Assembly (NCBI RefSeq): GCF_023147505.1
Contig: NZ_JAHXPB010000002.1
Coordinates: forward strand, 1 to 64,000
Direction: 5' to 3'
Length of the DNA: 64,000 nt
Source of the DNA: Brevundimonas sp. EYE_349
GTDB lineage: Bacteria > Pseudomonadota > Alphaproteobacteria > Caulobacterales > Caulobacteraceae
Under the pieces are notes generated by a model that had not been told where the DNA came from, did not search any database, and saw only the letters and a program-made list of their open reading frames with translations. Position 1 is the stretch's first letter. The number at the start of each line of letters is the position of its first letter. This document shows positions 43,249 to 53,091 of this stretch, in pieces. A program made the position numbers and the translations under genes.

Positions 43249-45999
43249 ATGAAGAACCAAATCCTCGGCACGACGGCCCTGGTCGTCGCAGCCGCCACGC
43301 CGTTCGCCGCCTTCGCGCAGAGCGCGGCCCCGACGTCGTCCGACGTCGCCCAGGTGGACGAAATCGTCGTCACCGGCAGCTATCGCCGCAGCCTGGAGCA
43401 GGCCGTCGACATCAAGCGCAAGGGCGTCGGCTTCTCTGACTCCATCGTGGCGACCGACGTCGCCAACTTCCCGGAGCAGAACCTGGCCGAAGCGCTGCAG
43501 CGCATTCCCGGCGTGACCATCGAACGCAATCGCGGCCTGGGCCAGCGCGTGTCCGTGCGCGGCCTGCCCAGCGAGTTCACCTTCGTCACCATCAACGGCC
43601 TGGCGACCGCCTCGGGCAGCGGCGGCCGGGATGTCGAGTTCGACATCTTCGCCTCCGAGATCATCCAGCAGGTCACGGTGCAGAAATCGCCCCGCGCCGC
43701 GGACGAAGAAGGCGGCATCGCCGGATCGGTCAATATCTCGACCGCCCGCCCCTTCGACTACGAAGGTCGCCGCGTCGTGGCGTCCGCCGAGGGCGCCTAC
43801 AACTCCATCTCCGAGAAGACCGATCCCAAACTGTCGTTCCTGGCCAGCGACACCTGGGGCGATTGGGGCGGTCTGGTGTCGTTCTCGAGCGCGCGCCGCA
43901 CCAACCGGACGGACTCGGAATCGGGCATCAACTTCCGGCCGTTGACGCGCTTTCTGGCCACATCGACCGGCGCTCGGGGCGCCCAGGCCCAGGCCGTGCT
44001 GGCGCGCGACGCCGGCGTGGTGGTCCAGAACCGCGCCAACACCGCCGAGACCGACCGGATCATCTTCCAGGACAAGGTCGGCGACCGCGCCTATCTGAAC
44101 ACCCAGGACCAGTGGGGCGGCGCCGTGTCCCTCCAATACCGGCCGTCGTCCAACTTCAGCCTGGCGTTCGACGCCCTGATCGGCCGCTACGAGACCACCG
44201 AGGACCAGTATGACGCGGCGGCCTATTCGGCCTCCAGCCGTTCGACGCTGGAAACCATCCACGAGTTCGACAAGACCACCCTGGCCGAATACGGCATGGT
44301 GGTTCTGCGCGACGTCTCCTACACCGCCACCCAGCACGAGATGCTCTCCAAGGAGCAGATCAACGAGACCGACTATCGCCAGTTCGGGACCGAGCTGAAC
44401 TGGAGCGGCGACAGCTGGAAGCTGCATGCCCTGGCCGGCTATTCCGGCGCCGAAAAGACGCTGGACTACGCCAACCTGAAACACGTCGCCTATGCGCCGT
44501 CGCGCACCCGCTGGACGGCCGACGGCGGCGAGACGATCAAGAGCGCCAACCCGGCCTCGATCGACATGTACAACAGCCCCGAACGCTATCTGTTCGAGGC
44601 CTATGAGACGACGCTGGAGCATATCCAGGACGACAAATACGCCGCCCAGGTGGACTTCACCAAATATCTGGGTCTCAACGTCTTCCCGGCCCTGACCAGC
44701 ATCCAGATCGGCGCGCGCTATACGGACAAGTCCAAGCAACGCCAGTACGGCGAACTGAAGGTCCAAGGAACGGGTGCAGGCCGCGTCGACTATCTGAACA
44801 GGCCGATGTCGCAGAGCGAACTGACGCCCATCGACGATCTGGTGCCCGGCGGCCGCTTCCGTGTGCGGGACCTGAACTGGAGCCAGGTGCCGAACGACTA
44901 CGCCCGGCGCACCTTCCGCTACGACGGCTTCTTCACGCCGTTCAACGTCGGCGACTATTACGAAGTGTCCGAGAAGGTGCTGGCCCTTTACGCCATGGCC
45001 GACCTGAACTTCGACATCGGCCCGGTGCCGGTCTCGGTCAACGGCGGGGCCCGCTACGTGGACACCTCCATCACCTCTGCGGGCTATCACCAGATCCAGA
45101 ACCCGAACGGCTCGACTGGCTATACGTCCGATCCGGTCTCCAGCGACGGCGGTTACGACAAGGTGCTGCCCAGCGTGAACGTGACGGCGGAACTGACCGA
45201 CAGCCTGATCTTCCGTGCCGCCGCGTCCGAAACCCTGATCCGCCCGGCCCTGACCGATCTGGCCTACAAACGCACGGCCAGCTTCAACTCGTTCCGGTTC
45301 ACCGACGGCAACCCGAACCTGAAGCCGACCTACGCCAAACAGTGGGAAGTCGGGCTGGAGCAATATCTGGGCGACGGCGGCCTGTTGGCGGTTTCCTACT
45401 TCTGGAAGGAGATCGAGGGGGTGGTGCGCCAGGCCCTGACGGGCACGGTCCCGAACGTGACCAAATACAACGCCAACGGCACCATCGACGGCGTCTACAC
45501 CTTCGACGTCTATCAACCGATCAACGAGCCAGGCTCCTACGAGGTCAGCGGGGTCGAACTGGTCGCCATCGTGCCGTTCGGACAGTTCTATGCGCCGCTG
45601 GAAGGGTTCGGGATCAACGCCAACTATACGGTGCTGGACAGTTCCCTTACCGGATCGTCCAAACTGGGCATTCCCACCCCGCCGGTCGGCCTGGCCGACA
45701 ACGCCTACAACGTCACCCTGTTCTACGAGAACGCGAAGTTCCAGGCGCGGGCGTCCTATAACTACAAGGACAAGTACGTCGAGGGCATCGGCTACGAGAT
45801 GTATCCGATCTGGCGCGAAGGTTATGGCCAGCTGGACATGTCGGCCAGCTACAATCTGACCGACAGGCTGCAGATCAATCTGGAAGGCATCAACGTCACC
45901 GACGAGGCGACCAAGGGCTATACGATGAACCCGTCCTTCCCCACGATGTACGAACGGTCGGGCCGCCGCATCAATCTGGGGCTTCGGCTGGAGTTCTGA
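43249..45999 (+). CDS. TonB-dependent receptor
   Basis: A 916-residue outer-membrane receptor with a signal peptide (ending PFAAFAQ), the segment VDEIVVTGSYRRSLEQA, a plug domain with ALQRIPGVTIERN and RVSVRGLP, and a barrel ending GLRLEF. It has no STN domain and so is a pure transporter. It lies between the phospholipase-phosphatase fusion and a FecI/FecR pair, which makes it a candidate to import the product of that enzyme or to be controlled by the sigma factor. Ligand unknown. Confidence 0.9.
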   Translation: MKNQILGTTALVVAAATPFAAFAQSAAPTSSDVAQVDEIVVTGSYRRSLEQAVDIKRKGVGFSDSIVATDVANFPEQNLAEALQRIPGVTIERNRGLGQRVSVRGLPSEFTFVTINGLATASGSGGRDVEFDIFASEIIQQVTVQKSPRAADEEGGIAGSVNISTARPFDYEGRRVVASAEGAYNSISEKTDPKLSFLASDTWGDWGGLVSFSSARRTNRTDSESGINFRPLTRFLATSTGARGAQAQAVLARDAGVVVQNRANTAETDRIIFQDKVGDRAYLNTQDQWGGAVSLQYRPSSNFSLAFDALIGRYETTEDQYDAAAYSASSRSTLETIHEFDKTTLAEYGMVVLRDVSYTATQHEMLSKEQINETDYRQFGTELNWSGDSWKLHALAGYSGAEKTLDYANLKHVAYAPSRTRWTADGGETIKSANPASIDMYNSPERYLFEAYETTLEHIQDDKYAAQVDFTKYLGLNVFPALTSIQIGARYTDKSKQRQYGELKVQGTGAGRVDYLNRPMSQSELTPIDDLVPGGRFRVRDLNWSQVPNDYARRTFRYDGFFTPFNVGDYYEVSEKVLALYAMADLNFDIGPVPVSVNGGARYVDTSITSAGYHQIQNPNGSTGYTSDPVSSDGGYDKVLPSVNVTAELTDSLIFRAAASETLIRPALTDLAYKRTASFNSFRFTDGNPNLKPTYAKQWEVGLEQYLGDGGLLAVSYFWKEIEGVVRQALTGTVPNVTKYNANGTIDGVYTFDVYQPINEPGSYEVSGVELVAIVPFGQFYAPLEGFGINANYTVLDSSLTGSSKLGIPTPPVGLADNAYNVTLFYENAKFQARASYNYKDKYVEGIGYEMYPIWREGYGQLDMSASYNLTDRLQINLEGINVTDEATKGYTMNPSFPTMYERSGRRINLGLRLEF

Positions 46000-46044
46000 C
46001 GCACCTGTGCCCCCGACGTCGAACCCCGACCGCCGGGCGGGCGC

Positions 46045-46623
46045 GTGATCCCCGCGCGCTCGCCTCGCCGAGACGCTCCCTCCGCCGGAGGGGGCGTCTT
46101 TGCGCGTGCGCCGCAGGCTTCGGCTGCAAGCGAGATCGAACGGCTGCGCACCGACCTGATCGCCTATCTGCATCGCAGGACGCGCGGCGAAGCCGACGCC
46201 GAGGACCTGGTGCAGGAGGCGTTCGTCCGCTTTCATCGGACCGGCCACGACCTGTGCGCCGCCGATGCCCGGCCCCTGCTCTTCGTGATCGCGCGCAACC
46301 TTCAGCTGGACCGATGGAAGGCCGCCGGACGAGAGACCGCGCGGCGCAGTCCGCATGACATCAACGACCTGGTCGAAGGCCCGCAGGCCATCGCCAGCGA
46401 AACGCCCGACGCCGAGGACGGGCTGATACGGCGCCAGAACCTGGCCGCCGCCGCCGCCGTGATCCGCGCCCTGCCGCCCAGGACGCGCGACGCCTTTCTG
46501 CTGCATCGGTTCGAGGACCTGACCTATCGCCAGATCGCCGGTAGGCTGGGCGTCTCGGTCAGCATGGTCGAGAAACATATCGCCGAAGCGCTCCGTCAAC
46601 TGAAGAAATCGCGGGATGACTGA
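46045..46623 (+). CDS. ECF-type RNA polymerase sigma factor (FecI-like)
   Basis: A 192-residue sigma-70 family protein. Region 2 is around RGEADAEDLVQEAFVRFH and region 4 around DLTYRQIAGRLGVSVSMVEKHIAEAL, as in FecI-type ECF factors. A GTG start is used; the first 30 residues are Pro/Arg-rich and unlike the family, so the true start may be further in. It is directly followed by a FecR-like gene and then an STN-domain receptor, the classical cell-surface signalling order. Confidence 0.9.
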   Translation: MIPARSPRRDAPSAGGGVFARAPQASAASEIERLRTDLIAYLHRRTRGEADAEDLVQEAFVRFHRTGHDLCAADARPLLFVIARNLQLDRWKAAGRETARRSPHDINDLVEGPQAIASETPDAEDGLIRRQNLAAAAAVIRALPPRTRDAFLLHRFEDLTYRQIAGRLGVSVSMVEKHIAEALRQLKKSRDD

Positions 46624-46710
46624 GGTGTCGCGCATTCGGATCGTTGTAGGTTTCGAGAGGGGTCGCGACGGCGGACCTCGACGCCCTGCGAAGAGGAGAC
46701 CGCAACGCCG

Positions 46711-47709
46711 ATGCTGCAGCGCCTGAACATTCTGCTCGCGCGCCGTCCGCGGACGGCCGAGGCGTGGCTGGCCCGCATGGCGCGGCCGGGCGTCGGCGCG
46801 CGCGATCAGGCGGCCCTGCTGGCCTGGCTGGAGGCCGACCCCGATCACTTGCGCCAATATCGGCAGACCAAGGCGGATCAGGCCGCGCTGGAACCGTTGA
46901 AAGACGCCTTCGCCGACGACCTTGCGGCCCTGCGATCTGGCCATAGAAGACCGGCGGCGCGGCGTTCCGTCCTGAGCGGCGCTCTGGCCGGGGGCGTGAT
47001 CGCAGCAGCGGTCGGCGCCGTGTTCGTGATCCCGATGATGACGTCCACGCCTGAGGCGCGGCTGTACGAAAGCGCGCCGGGCAGGATCACCGACATCGCC
47101 CTGGACGACGGATCGCGCATGACGCTGGACGCCGGGTCGGCCGTGCGCGTCGCCCTGGGACGCGACGCCAGACGCGCCACGCTGGAGCGCGGCGCCGCCT
47201 ATTTCGACGTCGCCCACGATACACGGCGCCCCTTCCAGGTGGCGGTCGCGGACCGCCGCGTGATCGTGACCGGCACCCGGTTCGTGACGGCCCTGGCCGG
47301 CGACGCGGCTCAGGTGTCGCTGCTGCAAGGCCGGGTGGCCGTCTCCACGCGCGATGTCGGCGCCAAGGACGCGCTGAACGGCGCGCTGATTCTGTCGCCC
47401 GGCGAACGGGCGGACTTCCGCTGGGGACGGCCCGGCGTGCGCAAGGCGGACGCCGACGTGGACATGGCCACGGCTTGGCGCCAGCGGCGGTTGGTGTTCC
47501 AGGACGCGCCGCTTTCGCAGGTGATCGCGTCGGCGGCCCGTTATGGGGATCATCCGCTTATCCTGGCCGACCCGGCCCTGGGCCGCACGCGCGTCACACT
47601 GGTCGTGCCGCTGGAGGGTCTGCAGCCGCTGGAGCAGCGCCTGACCGCGCTTCTGCCCATTCGCATCGAGACCGCCGACGACGGGCGCCGGATCGTCAGG
47701 CGCGAATAG
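46711..47709 (+). CDS. FecR-like anti-sigma regulator
   Basis: A 332-residue inner-membrane protein: cytoplasmic N-terminal DUF4880-type domain (about 15-60, AWLARMARPGVGARDQAALLAWL), one transmembrane helix (about 87-110), a periplasmic FecR domain (IALDDGSRMTLDAGSAVRV, FDVAHDTRRPFQV) and a C-terminal STN-like domain. It would hold the adjacent ECF sigma factor and release it when the STN-domain receptor is loaded. Confidence 0.92.
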   Translation: MLQRLNILLARRPRTAEAWLARMARPGVGARDQAALLAWLEADPDHLRQYRQTKADQAALEPLKDAFADDLAALRSGHRRPAARRSVLSGALAGGVIAAAVGAVFVIPMMTSTPEARLYESAPGRITDIALDDGSRMTLDAGSAVRVALGRDARRATLERGAAYFDVAHDTRRPFQVAVADRRVIVTGTRFVTALAGDAAQVSLLQGRVAVSTRDVGAKDALNGALILSPGERADFRWGRPGVRKADADVDMATAWRQRRLVFQDAPLSQVIASAARYGDHPLILADPALGRTRVTLVVPLEGLQPLEQRLTALLPIRIETADDGRRIVRRE

Positions 47710-47795
47710 GCCCCGGCTCGATCCCACCGCTTCGCGGACTTGTCACGCGGCTGGGCTAAGGCCTTCGCGGTTCCTGTCTTGCCCGAGGCCCGCCG

Positions 47796-50700
47796 TTGAG
47801 ATCGCTCGCTGCATCGCTGCCCGTCGGCGCGCGACGCAGCGACGGTCGGATACTGGCCGCGACCGGCCTCCTGCTTTCACTGGCGGCGACCCAGCCCGCC
47901 CAGGCCCAGACAGGACCTTCCGTCCAGACCTTCGACATCGACAGCCAGGCCGCGCCGTCCGCCCTGCTGCACCTTTGTCTTCAGGCGGGCTGCGAACTGG
48001 CCTTCGTCCAACCGCCGGGTCGAGAGATCCGCACCCGCGCCGTCCACGGCCGCATGAGCTGGCGCGCGGCGCTGGACGCCATGCTGCAGGGCACCGATCT
48101 GCGTTATCGGTTCGTCGGCGCGCGGGGCGTGCGGCTGTGGGTCGAGCCCCGGCGCCCAGACGTCAGACGCCCCGCCGCCACGCACCGCGCCGTCGCGCCC
48201 GTCGCCGCGACCGAGGTGGAGGCGGTCGAGGTCGTGGGGCGACTGTCGGACCAGATCGACCGCGCCCTGCGCCGCAAACGCGACGCCGACGTGATCTCCG
48301 ACGGCGTATCGGCCGAACGGATCGGCGACCTGCCGTCCGCCAATCTGGCCGAGGCGTTGCAGCGCGTGCCGGGCGTAGCCATCGAACGCGAGGTCGGCGA
48401 GGGCCAGTTCGTCAGCGTGCGGGGCCTCGGCCCGCTGTTCCAGTCCGTGACCCTGAACGGCGCGCCGGTGGCGTTCAACGAGAACATCCGCAACTCGACC
48501 CAGAGCGGTCGCCAATTCCGCTTCCGCGCCCTGTCGGTGGACCTGCTGGCGGGGGCCAGACTGACCAAATCCGCCGCCGCCGACCTGCCCGACGGCGGCA
48601 TCGGCTCCAACATCGACATCCAGACGCAGGGCGGGCTGGACGGCGCGCCCTTCCTGACGGCGCGGCTGGGCGCCGAGACCGTCGAGCGCCGGACCGATCT
48701 CGGGCCAGATGCATCCTTGGCCGGCCGCTGGGTGTCGCCCGGCGGCGCCTTCGGCCTGGTCGCGGGCCTGTCTCAGGAGGGACGGGCGGTGCGCTATGAT
48801 CGCTTCCAGATCATGCGCTATGGCGAGCAGATGCTGGACGGGCGCATGATCGCCGTTCCGAACGATTTGCGAACCACGGTCGAGCAGGAGGATCGCCGCC
48901 GACGCAGCGCCTTCCTGGGGGCCGACTGGCAGGCCACACCGGGCGTTCGTCTCGACTTCGACGCCCTGGCGTCCACCTTCGACAACACCATACGGGAGGA
49001 TCGGCTGGTCTTCGGCCTGGGCGAGCGACTGATGCGGCCGGGCGGCGCCGTTCAGATGCATGAGGGCGTGGTCGTGGCCGGGCGGGTCGTCGATGGTCGC
49101 ATCGACAACAACACCGAGTTCTCAGACCAGTCGCACCTGAACCTGGCCGCCTCCATAGGCGCCGAAATCGAGCATGGCGACTGGCGCCTGGTCCCGCGCG
49201 TCAGCCTGTCCAGCGCCCAGTCGGTTCTGGAGACGCCTCTGGAACGGCTGTCGGTCCAGTCTCCCGAAGGCGTCGGATACGCCTTCGACCTGGCCGGCGC
49301 GGCGGATCGGCGGCAAGCTGCGTGGTTGACGACCGACTTCGACCTTCTGGACCCGTCACGGCTGACGCTGGCGCAGTTGGCGATCCGGGCGGTGGAGTCC
49401 CGCGACGACGACATGACCGCCGCTCTGGACGTGCGGCGTCTGTTGGACCGGGGATCGGGTCCGCTGCGATTCACCGGCCTGCGTCTGGGAACACAGTGGG
49501 GCCGACGCAGCCGCGACTATCAACGTCGCGATCGCCGCGCCGTCTTGCGAAACGAGGCGGACGGGATCGTCGGACTGTTTGATGCGACCGTTGCCGCCGA
49601 TGTCTTTTCGGATCTGGTCGGCGCGCGTCCCGGCCCCTGGATCGTCAGCGACTTCGCGCGGGTGCGGGCGGCGTTCGCCACGCCGGACGCGCGGGCGGAC
49701 GTGGTGTTCCGCCCCGGCGATCTGGTCGCGACCGGCACGGACCTGCAGAACAGCTATGGCGTCCAGGAGCGGGTCGACGCCGCCTACGCCCGGCTCGACT
49801 TCGAGGGATCGGGTGCGGGGCTGGTCTGGTCCGGCAATGCGGGGCTCCGGCTGGTGCGCGCCCGCACCCACGTCGAGGGCGCGCGCATGATCGAAGCTCA
49901 GGGGCGGGCCGAAGTGCGGCCGGTCGCCCACGACAGCTGCGACACCCGGCTTTTGCCGAGCCTGAACCTGGCGGCGGATATGGGCGACGGCCGTACGCTG
50001 CGGCTGGCGGCGTCGCGCAGCCTCACGCGCCCGTCCCTGGCCGATCTGCGCGCCTCCACCGTGCCGGCCAGCGTTCTGATCTCGGCCATCTCGGTCCGCG
50101 GTCAGGCGGCTGTCGATCGTCCAGAACCGGGGGTGATCTTCAGCGGCGTCGGCGGCAACCCCGCGCTGACGCCCTATCTCGCGACCAGCCTCGACCTGTC
50201 CTATGAGATCACCGGTCGCCGGACCAGTTTCAGCGTGGCCGTCTTCCACAAGACCATCGACGACTTCATCCAGGCCGAAGCGGCGACCGAGACCTTGGTC
50301 TTCGAAACCAGGACCGGCGTCGCAGTCCACGCCGACGTCCTGATGTCACGGCCGCGAAACGTCGGCCGCGCCCGGATCGACGGAGTGGAGATGGGAGTGC
50401 ACCAGCGTCTGGCGGGGGGCCTCGGCGTCTGGGCCAACGCGACCTGGACCCACAGCCGGCTTGCGGGCGGCGAGCGGCTGACGGGCGTGTCCGACCTGGC
50501 GTGGTCCATCAATCCCTATCTGGAGCGCGGCCCCCTGGCGGTAAACCTGTCATGGTCATGGCGATCGGCCTTCCGATCCGAGGCGGACCTTCAGGGGGGC
50601 GGCGTCTCGGCCTTCGTCATCGGGCCGGCCGGCTATATGGACGCTCAGGCGACCTACCGGATCGATCAGCGGACACGACTGTCCATCGCGGCGACCAACC

Positions 50701-50804
50701 TGACGGACACGCGCGACCTCGCCTACGAAGGCTCTGCGGCGCGTCTGCTTCAACTCGGTTCGGCGGGCCGACAGTTTTCCCTCGGGCTGGAATTCAACTG
50801 GTAG
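47796..50804 (+). CDS. TonB-dependent receptor with STN signalling domain (FecA-type)
   Basis: A 1002-residue receptor. After a signal peptide (ending QPAQAQ) residues about 45-120 form an STN domain (FDIDSQAAPSALLHLCLQAG, LDAMLQGTDLRYRFVG), which contacts FecR in the periplasm. Plug (ALQRVPGVAIEREVGEGQFVSVRGLG) and barrel domains follow, ending LGLEFNW. The start is TTG 47796 with GAGG upstream. As the third part of the sigma/anti-sigma/receptor set it is the sensor that signals ligand presence; ligand unknown. Confidence 0.9.
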   Translation: MRSLAASLPVGARRSDGRILAATGLLLSLAATQPAQAQTGPSVQTFDIDSQAAPSALLHLCLQAGCELAFVQPPGREIRTRAVHGRMSWRAALDAMLQGTDLRYRFVGARGVRLWVEPRRPDVRRPAATHRAVAPVAATEVEAVEVVGRLSDQIDRALRRKRDADVISDGVSAERIGDLPSANLAEALQRVPGVAIEREVGEGQFVSVRGLGPLFQSVTLNGAPVAFNENIRNSTQSGRQFRFRALSVDLLAGARLTKSAAADLPDGGIGSNIDIQTQGGLDGAPFLTARLGAETVERRTDLGPDASLAGRWVSPGGAFGLVAGLSQEGRAVRYDRFQIMRYGEQMLDGRMIAVPNDLRTTVEQEDRRRRSAFLGADWQATPGVRLDFDALASTFDNTIREDRLVFGLGERLMRPGGAVQMHEGVVVAGRVVDGRIDNNTEFSDQSHLNLAASIGAEIEHGDWRLVPRVSLSSAQSVLETPLERLSVQSPEGVGYAFDLAGAADRRQAAWLTTDFDLLDPSRLTLAQLAIRAVESRDDDMTAALDVRRLLDRGSGPLRFTGLRLGTQWGRRSRDYQRRDRRAVLRNEADGIVGLFDATVAADVFSDLVGARPGPWIVSDFARVRAAFATPDARADVVFRPGDLVATGTDLQNSYGVQERVDAAYARLDFEGSGAGLVWSGNAGLRLVRARTHVEGARMIEAQGRAEVRPVAHDSCDTRLLPSLNLAADMGDGRTLRLAASRSLTRPSLADLRASTVPASVLISAISVRGQAAVDRPEPGVIFSGVGGNPALTPYLATSLDLSYEITGRRTSFSVAVFHKTIDDFIQAEAATETLVFETRTGVAVHADVLMSRPRNVGRARIDGVEMGVHQRLAGGLGVWANATWTHSRLAGGERLTGVSDLAWSINPYLERGPLAVNLSWSWRSAFRSEADLQGGGVSAFVIGPAGYMDAQATYRIDQRTRLSIAATNLTDTRDLAYEGSAARLLQLGSAGRQFSLGLEFNW

Positions 50805-51043
50805 CTTTCCTCCGGCGTGAAAGCGGCGCTCGCACCGTCACCCATCGCAAGGCGCGCCGTGTGGCGGCCGACCTCGCCAATGATCTGATCGCCGTTCGAT
50901 GATGCGCCGCCGCCGAACTTGCAGGACGTTGACGGGTTGCTGGCCAAGCGCGGCCCTGAAGGCGAGGTCCGCGACGGATTTCACCCCTTACGGACCTTCA
51001 AAGCGGCCCAGCGAACCTCGCCTTCGTCTGCAGAGCCTTCACC

Positions 51044-52048
51044 TCACATTGCGGCGTCCGCACCGACCTTGCTGAGATCCGCCGGATTGCGATGGTCGAT
51101 GGCTCGGACGAGGTCCCTGATGAAGGGATGGCGCGCCCCATCAAACACAAAACCGTCCGCCGCGCGGCGGATGACGACAGCCGCGCCCCGTTCACTCGCG
51201 ACGCGGGCGAAGCCGATGCGTTCGACAGCCCTCTGAAGCCATATTGACGCGGCGCCTTCTGCGTCGATGAAGGCCGTCCCGCGGGCGCTGCCCCGCGTTT
51301 CGAAACGGCCGCTCGTCAGCGAGAACGCCAGATTGGCCTGATCGAAAGCCTCGCCGATCGCGCCCGAGAGGGCGACATCCTCGGGCGCGCCGTCGATGAA
51401 GCGGCCTTCACCGGGCAACAGCCAGATCCGGTCGGCGGCATTGAGCGACAGCTCCAGATCGTGGCTGGACAAGATGATCGAGACGCCGGTCTCACGGGCG
51501 ATCCGACGCAGGGTCGCCGTGATGGTCACCCGACTGGGCAGGTCCAGAAAGGCGGTGATCTCGTCCAGCAGCATGACCTGTGGGCGCTGCGCCAGGGCTC
51601 TCGCGATCATGACCCGCTGGCGCTCCCCGTCCGAGAGACTGTCGACGAACCGGTCGCGAAGATGTTCGCCCTCGACCTGCTTCAAGGCGCTCTCGCAAAT
51701 CTCTCGATCCTCGTGCGAAAGCGCGCCGGTCCAACCTGTGTAGGGCTGACGGCCCATCTCCACCAGTTCGTGGACCCGCAGCGCGCCGACCTGGGGCCGG
51801 TCGGTCAGAACCACGGCGACCTTGCGCGCTCGCTCGGCGGCGGGCCATTGGCGCACCGGCCGCCCGTCGAGGCGGACCTCGCCGTCGACAGCGGGGATGA
51901 AGCCCGCCAGCGTCCGCAACAGGGTCGACTTGCCCTGACCGTTTCGTCCCAGCAGGCAGATGAATTCGCCGGGTTCGACGACGACCCGTTCAAGCGTCGA
52001 CAGGACGTTTCGCCCATAGCCGATCCGCAGAGCATCTATCGCGTACAT
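51044..52048 (-). CDS. FecE-type ABC transporter ATP-binding protein
   Basis: A 334-residue ATPase with Walker A GRNGQGKST (34-42), signature LSDGERQRV and Walker B VMLLDEIT. It would energise import of a metal chelate by the FecCD-type permease encoded upstream, whose stop shares one base with this start. The family is usually about 255 residues; this one has about 80 extra C-terminal residues of unknown role (from FETRGSARG to the end). The metal may be zinc rather than iron, given the operator near the receptor. Confidence 0.9.
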   Translation of the reverse strand: MYAIDALRIGYGRNVLSTLERVVVEPGEFICLLGRNGQGKSTLLRTLAGFIPAVDGEVRLDGRPVRQWPAAERARKVAVVLTDRPQVGALRVHELVEMGRQPYTGWTGALSHEDREICESALKQVEGEHLRDRFVDSLSDGERQRVMIARALAQRPQVMLLDEITAFLDLPSRVTITATLRRIARETGVSIILSSHDLELSLNAADRIWLLPGEGRFIDGAPEDVALSGAIGEAFDQANLAFSLTSGRFETRGSARGTAFIDAEGAASIWLQRAVERIGFARVASERGAAVVIRRAADGFVFDGARHPFIRDLVRAIDHRNPADLSKVGADAAM

Positions 52049-53091
52049 CAGCCCTCTCCGCCGCGAAGACTGCGCGACTTCAGCAACAGCAGGATCACCA
52101 GCGGCGCGCCGATCAGCGCCAGAATGGCGTTGAGATGCAGGAAGTGCTGCTCCCACGGCAGATGAACCACCAGATCCGCCGCCAGGGCCAGCAGCGCTCC
52201 GATCAGGGCGGTCGCCGGAATCAGGGCGCCGATCCGCGCCGAACCGATCAGGCCGCGCGCCAGATGCGGCACGATCAGGCCCACGAAGGCCACGGGGCCG
52301 CAGAAGGCGGTCACGGGCGCCGCCAGCAGTATGGTCGTCCCCAGCACCAGCCGGCGAAGGCGCGGCACGTTCACCCCCAGGCTCTCGGCATAGACATCGC
52401 CCAGCAGAAGCGCGGTCAGAGGCTTGGCCAGCACCACGGCGCCGACCAGACCGAGCACCGACAGCGGCGCCAAGGTGACGAAGTCGCCCCAAACCACATT
52501 GGCGAAGGTGGCGTCGTTCCAGGCCTCGAAAATCCGTCCCTGGCTGCGGTTGGTGAAGTGCAGCAAGACGCTGATCAGGCCCTGGGCCAGAAAGCCCAGC
52601 ATGAGGCCCAGGACCAGCAGGGTGACGGCCCCGACGCGGCGCGCCATGGCGCTCATGGCCATCGCCACGCCGAGCGTGCCCAGGACCGACCCGGCCACGA
52701 CGCCCAGGCCCGCGAACCCGGTGAGAACCATCAGAAAGCCGGGCCCGACGACCGCGCCAGCCACGATGACCAGGGCGGCGCCGAACTGCCCCCCCGCCAT
52801 CAGGCCCAACGACCAGGCGTCCGCCAGCGGATTGCGGAAAAGCGTCTGCATCAAAAGCCCGGCCAGGCCCAGGGCCGCGCCGCCGATCACGGCCGCCAGG
52901 ACCCGGGGCAGGCGAAGATCGACGACGATGCGCGTCTCCATCGATCCCGATCCGATGGCGCCGAGACCGGACAGGACCTCGCCGGGGCTCAGCATCACCT
53001 GACCGATCATAAGGCTGGCCAGGATCGCGAGCAGGAGAACCAGGGCCAGAGCCCCTGCGATGAGCGCGGGCCGCGCGAAAACCAGGGTCAT
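52048..53091 (-). CDS. FecCD-family ABC transporter permease
   Basis: A 347-residue inner-membrane permease with about ten hydrophobic helices. Family motifs include LRLPRVLAAVIGGAALGLAGLLMQTLFRNPLADAWSLG near the N-terminus and FVGLIVPHLARGLIG towards the C-terminus. It forms the channel for iron-siderophore, B12 or similar chelates. It overlaps the binding-protein gene by ATGA and the ATPase gene by 1 bp. Confidence 0.93.
   Translation of the reverse strand: MTLVFARPALIAGALALVLLLAILASLMIGQVMLSPGEVLSGLGAIGSGSMETRIVVDLRLPRVLAAVIGGAALGLAGLLMQTLFRNPLADAWSLGLMAGGQFGAALVIVAGAVVGPGFLMVLTGFAGLGVVAGSVLGTLGVAMAMSAMARRVGAVTLLVLGLMLGFLAQGLISVLLHFTNRSQGRIFEAWNDATFANVVWGDFVTLAPLSVLGLVGAVVLAKPLTALLLGDVYAESLGVNVPRLRRLVLGTTILLAAPVTAFCGPVAFVGLIVPHLARGLIGSARIGALIPATALIGALLALAADLVVHLPWEQHFLHLNAILALIGAPLVILLLLKSRSLRGGEG

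Noticed and set aside
43126..47727. Open frame of more than 1,500 codons on the minus strand
   Set aside because: It lies opposite a TonB receptor, a sigma factor and FecR, which all have clear domains. It is Arg/Gly/Val-rich low-complexity sequence with no motif, a common artefact of GC-rich codon use.
50805..51043. Possible gene remnant in the gap between convergent receptor and ABC genes
   Set aside because: Fragments in several frames but none with a start, ribosome-binding site or known motif; no clear terminator either, so only an ordinary intergenic gap can be stated.
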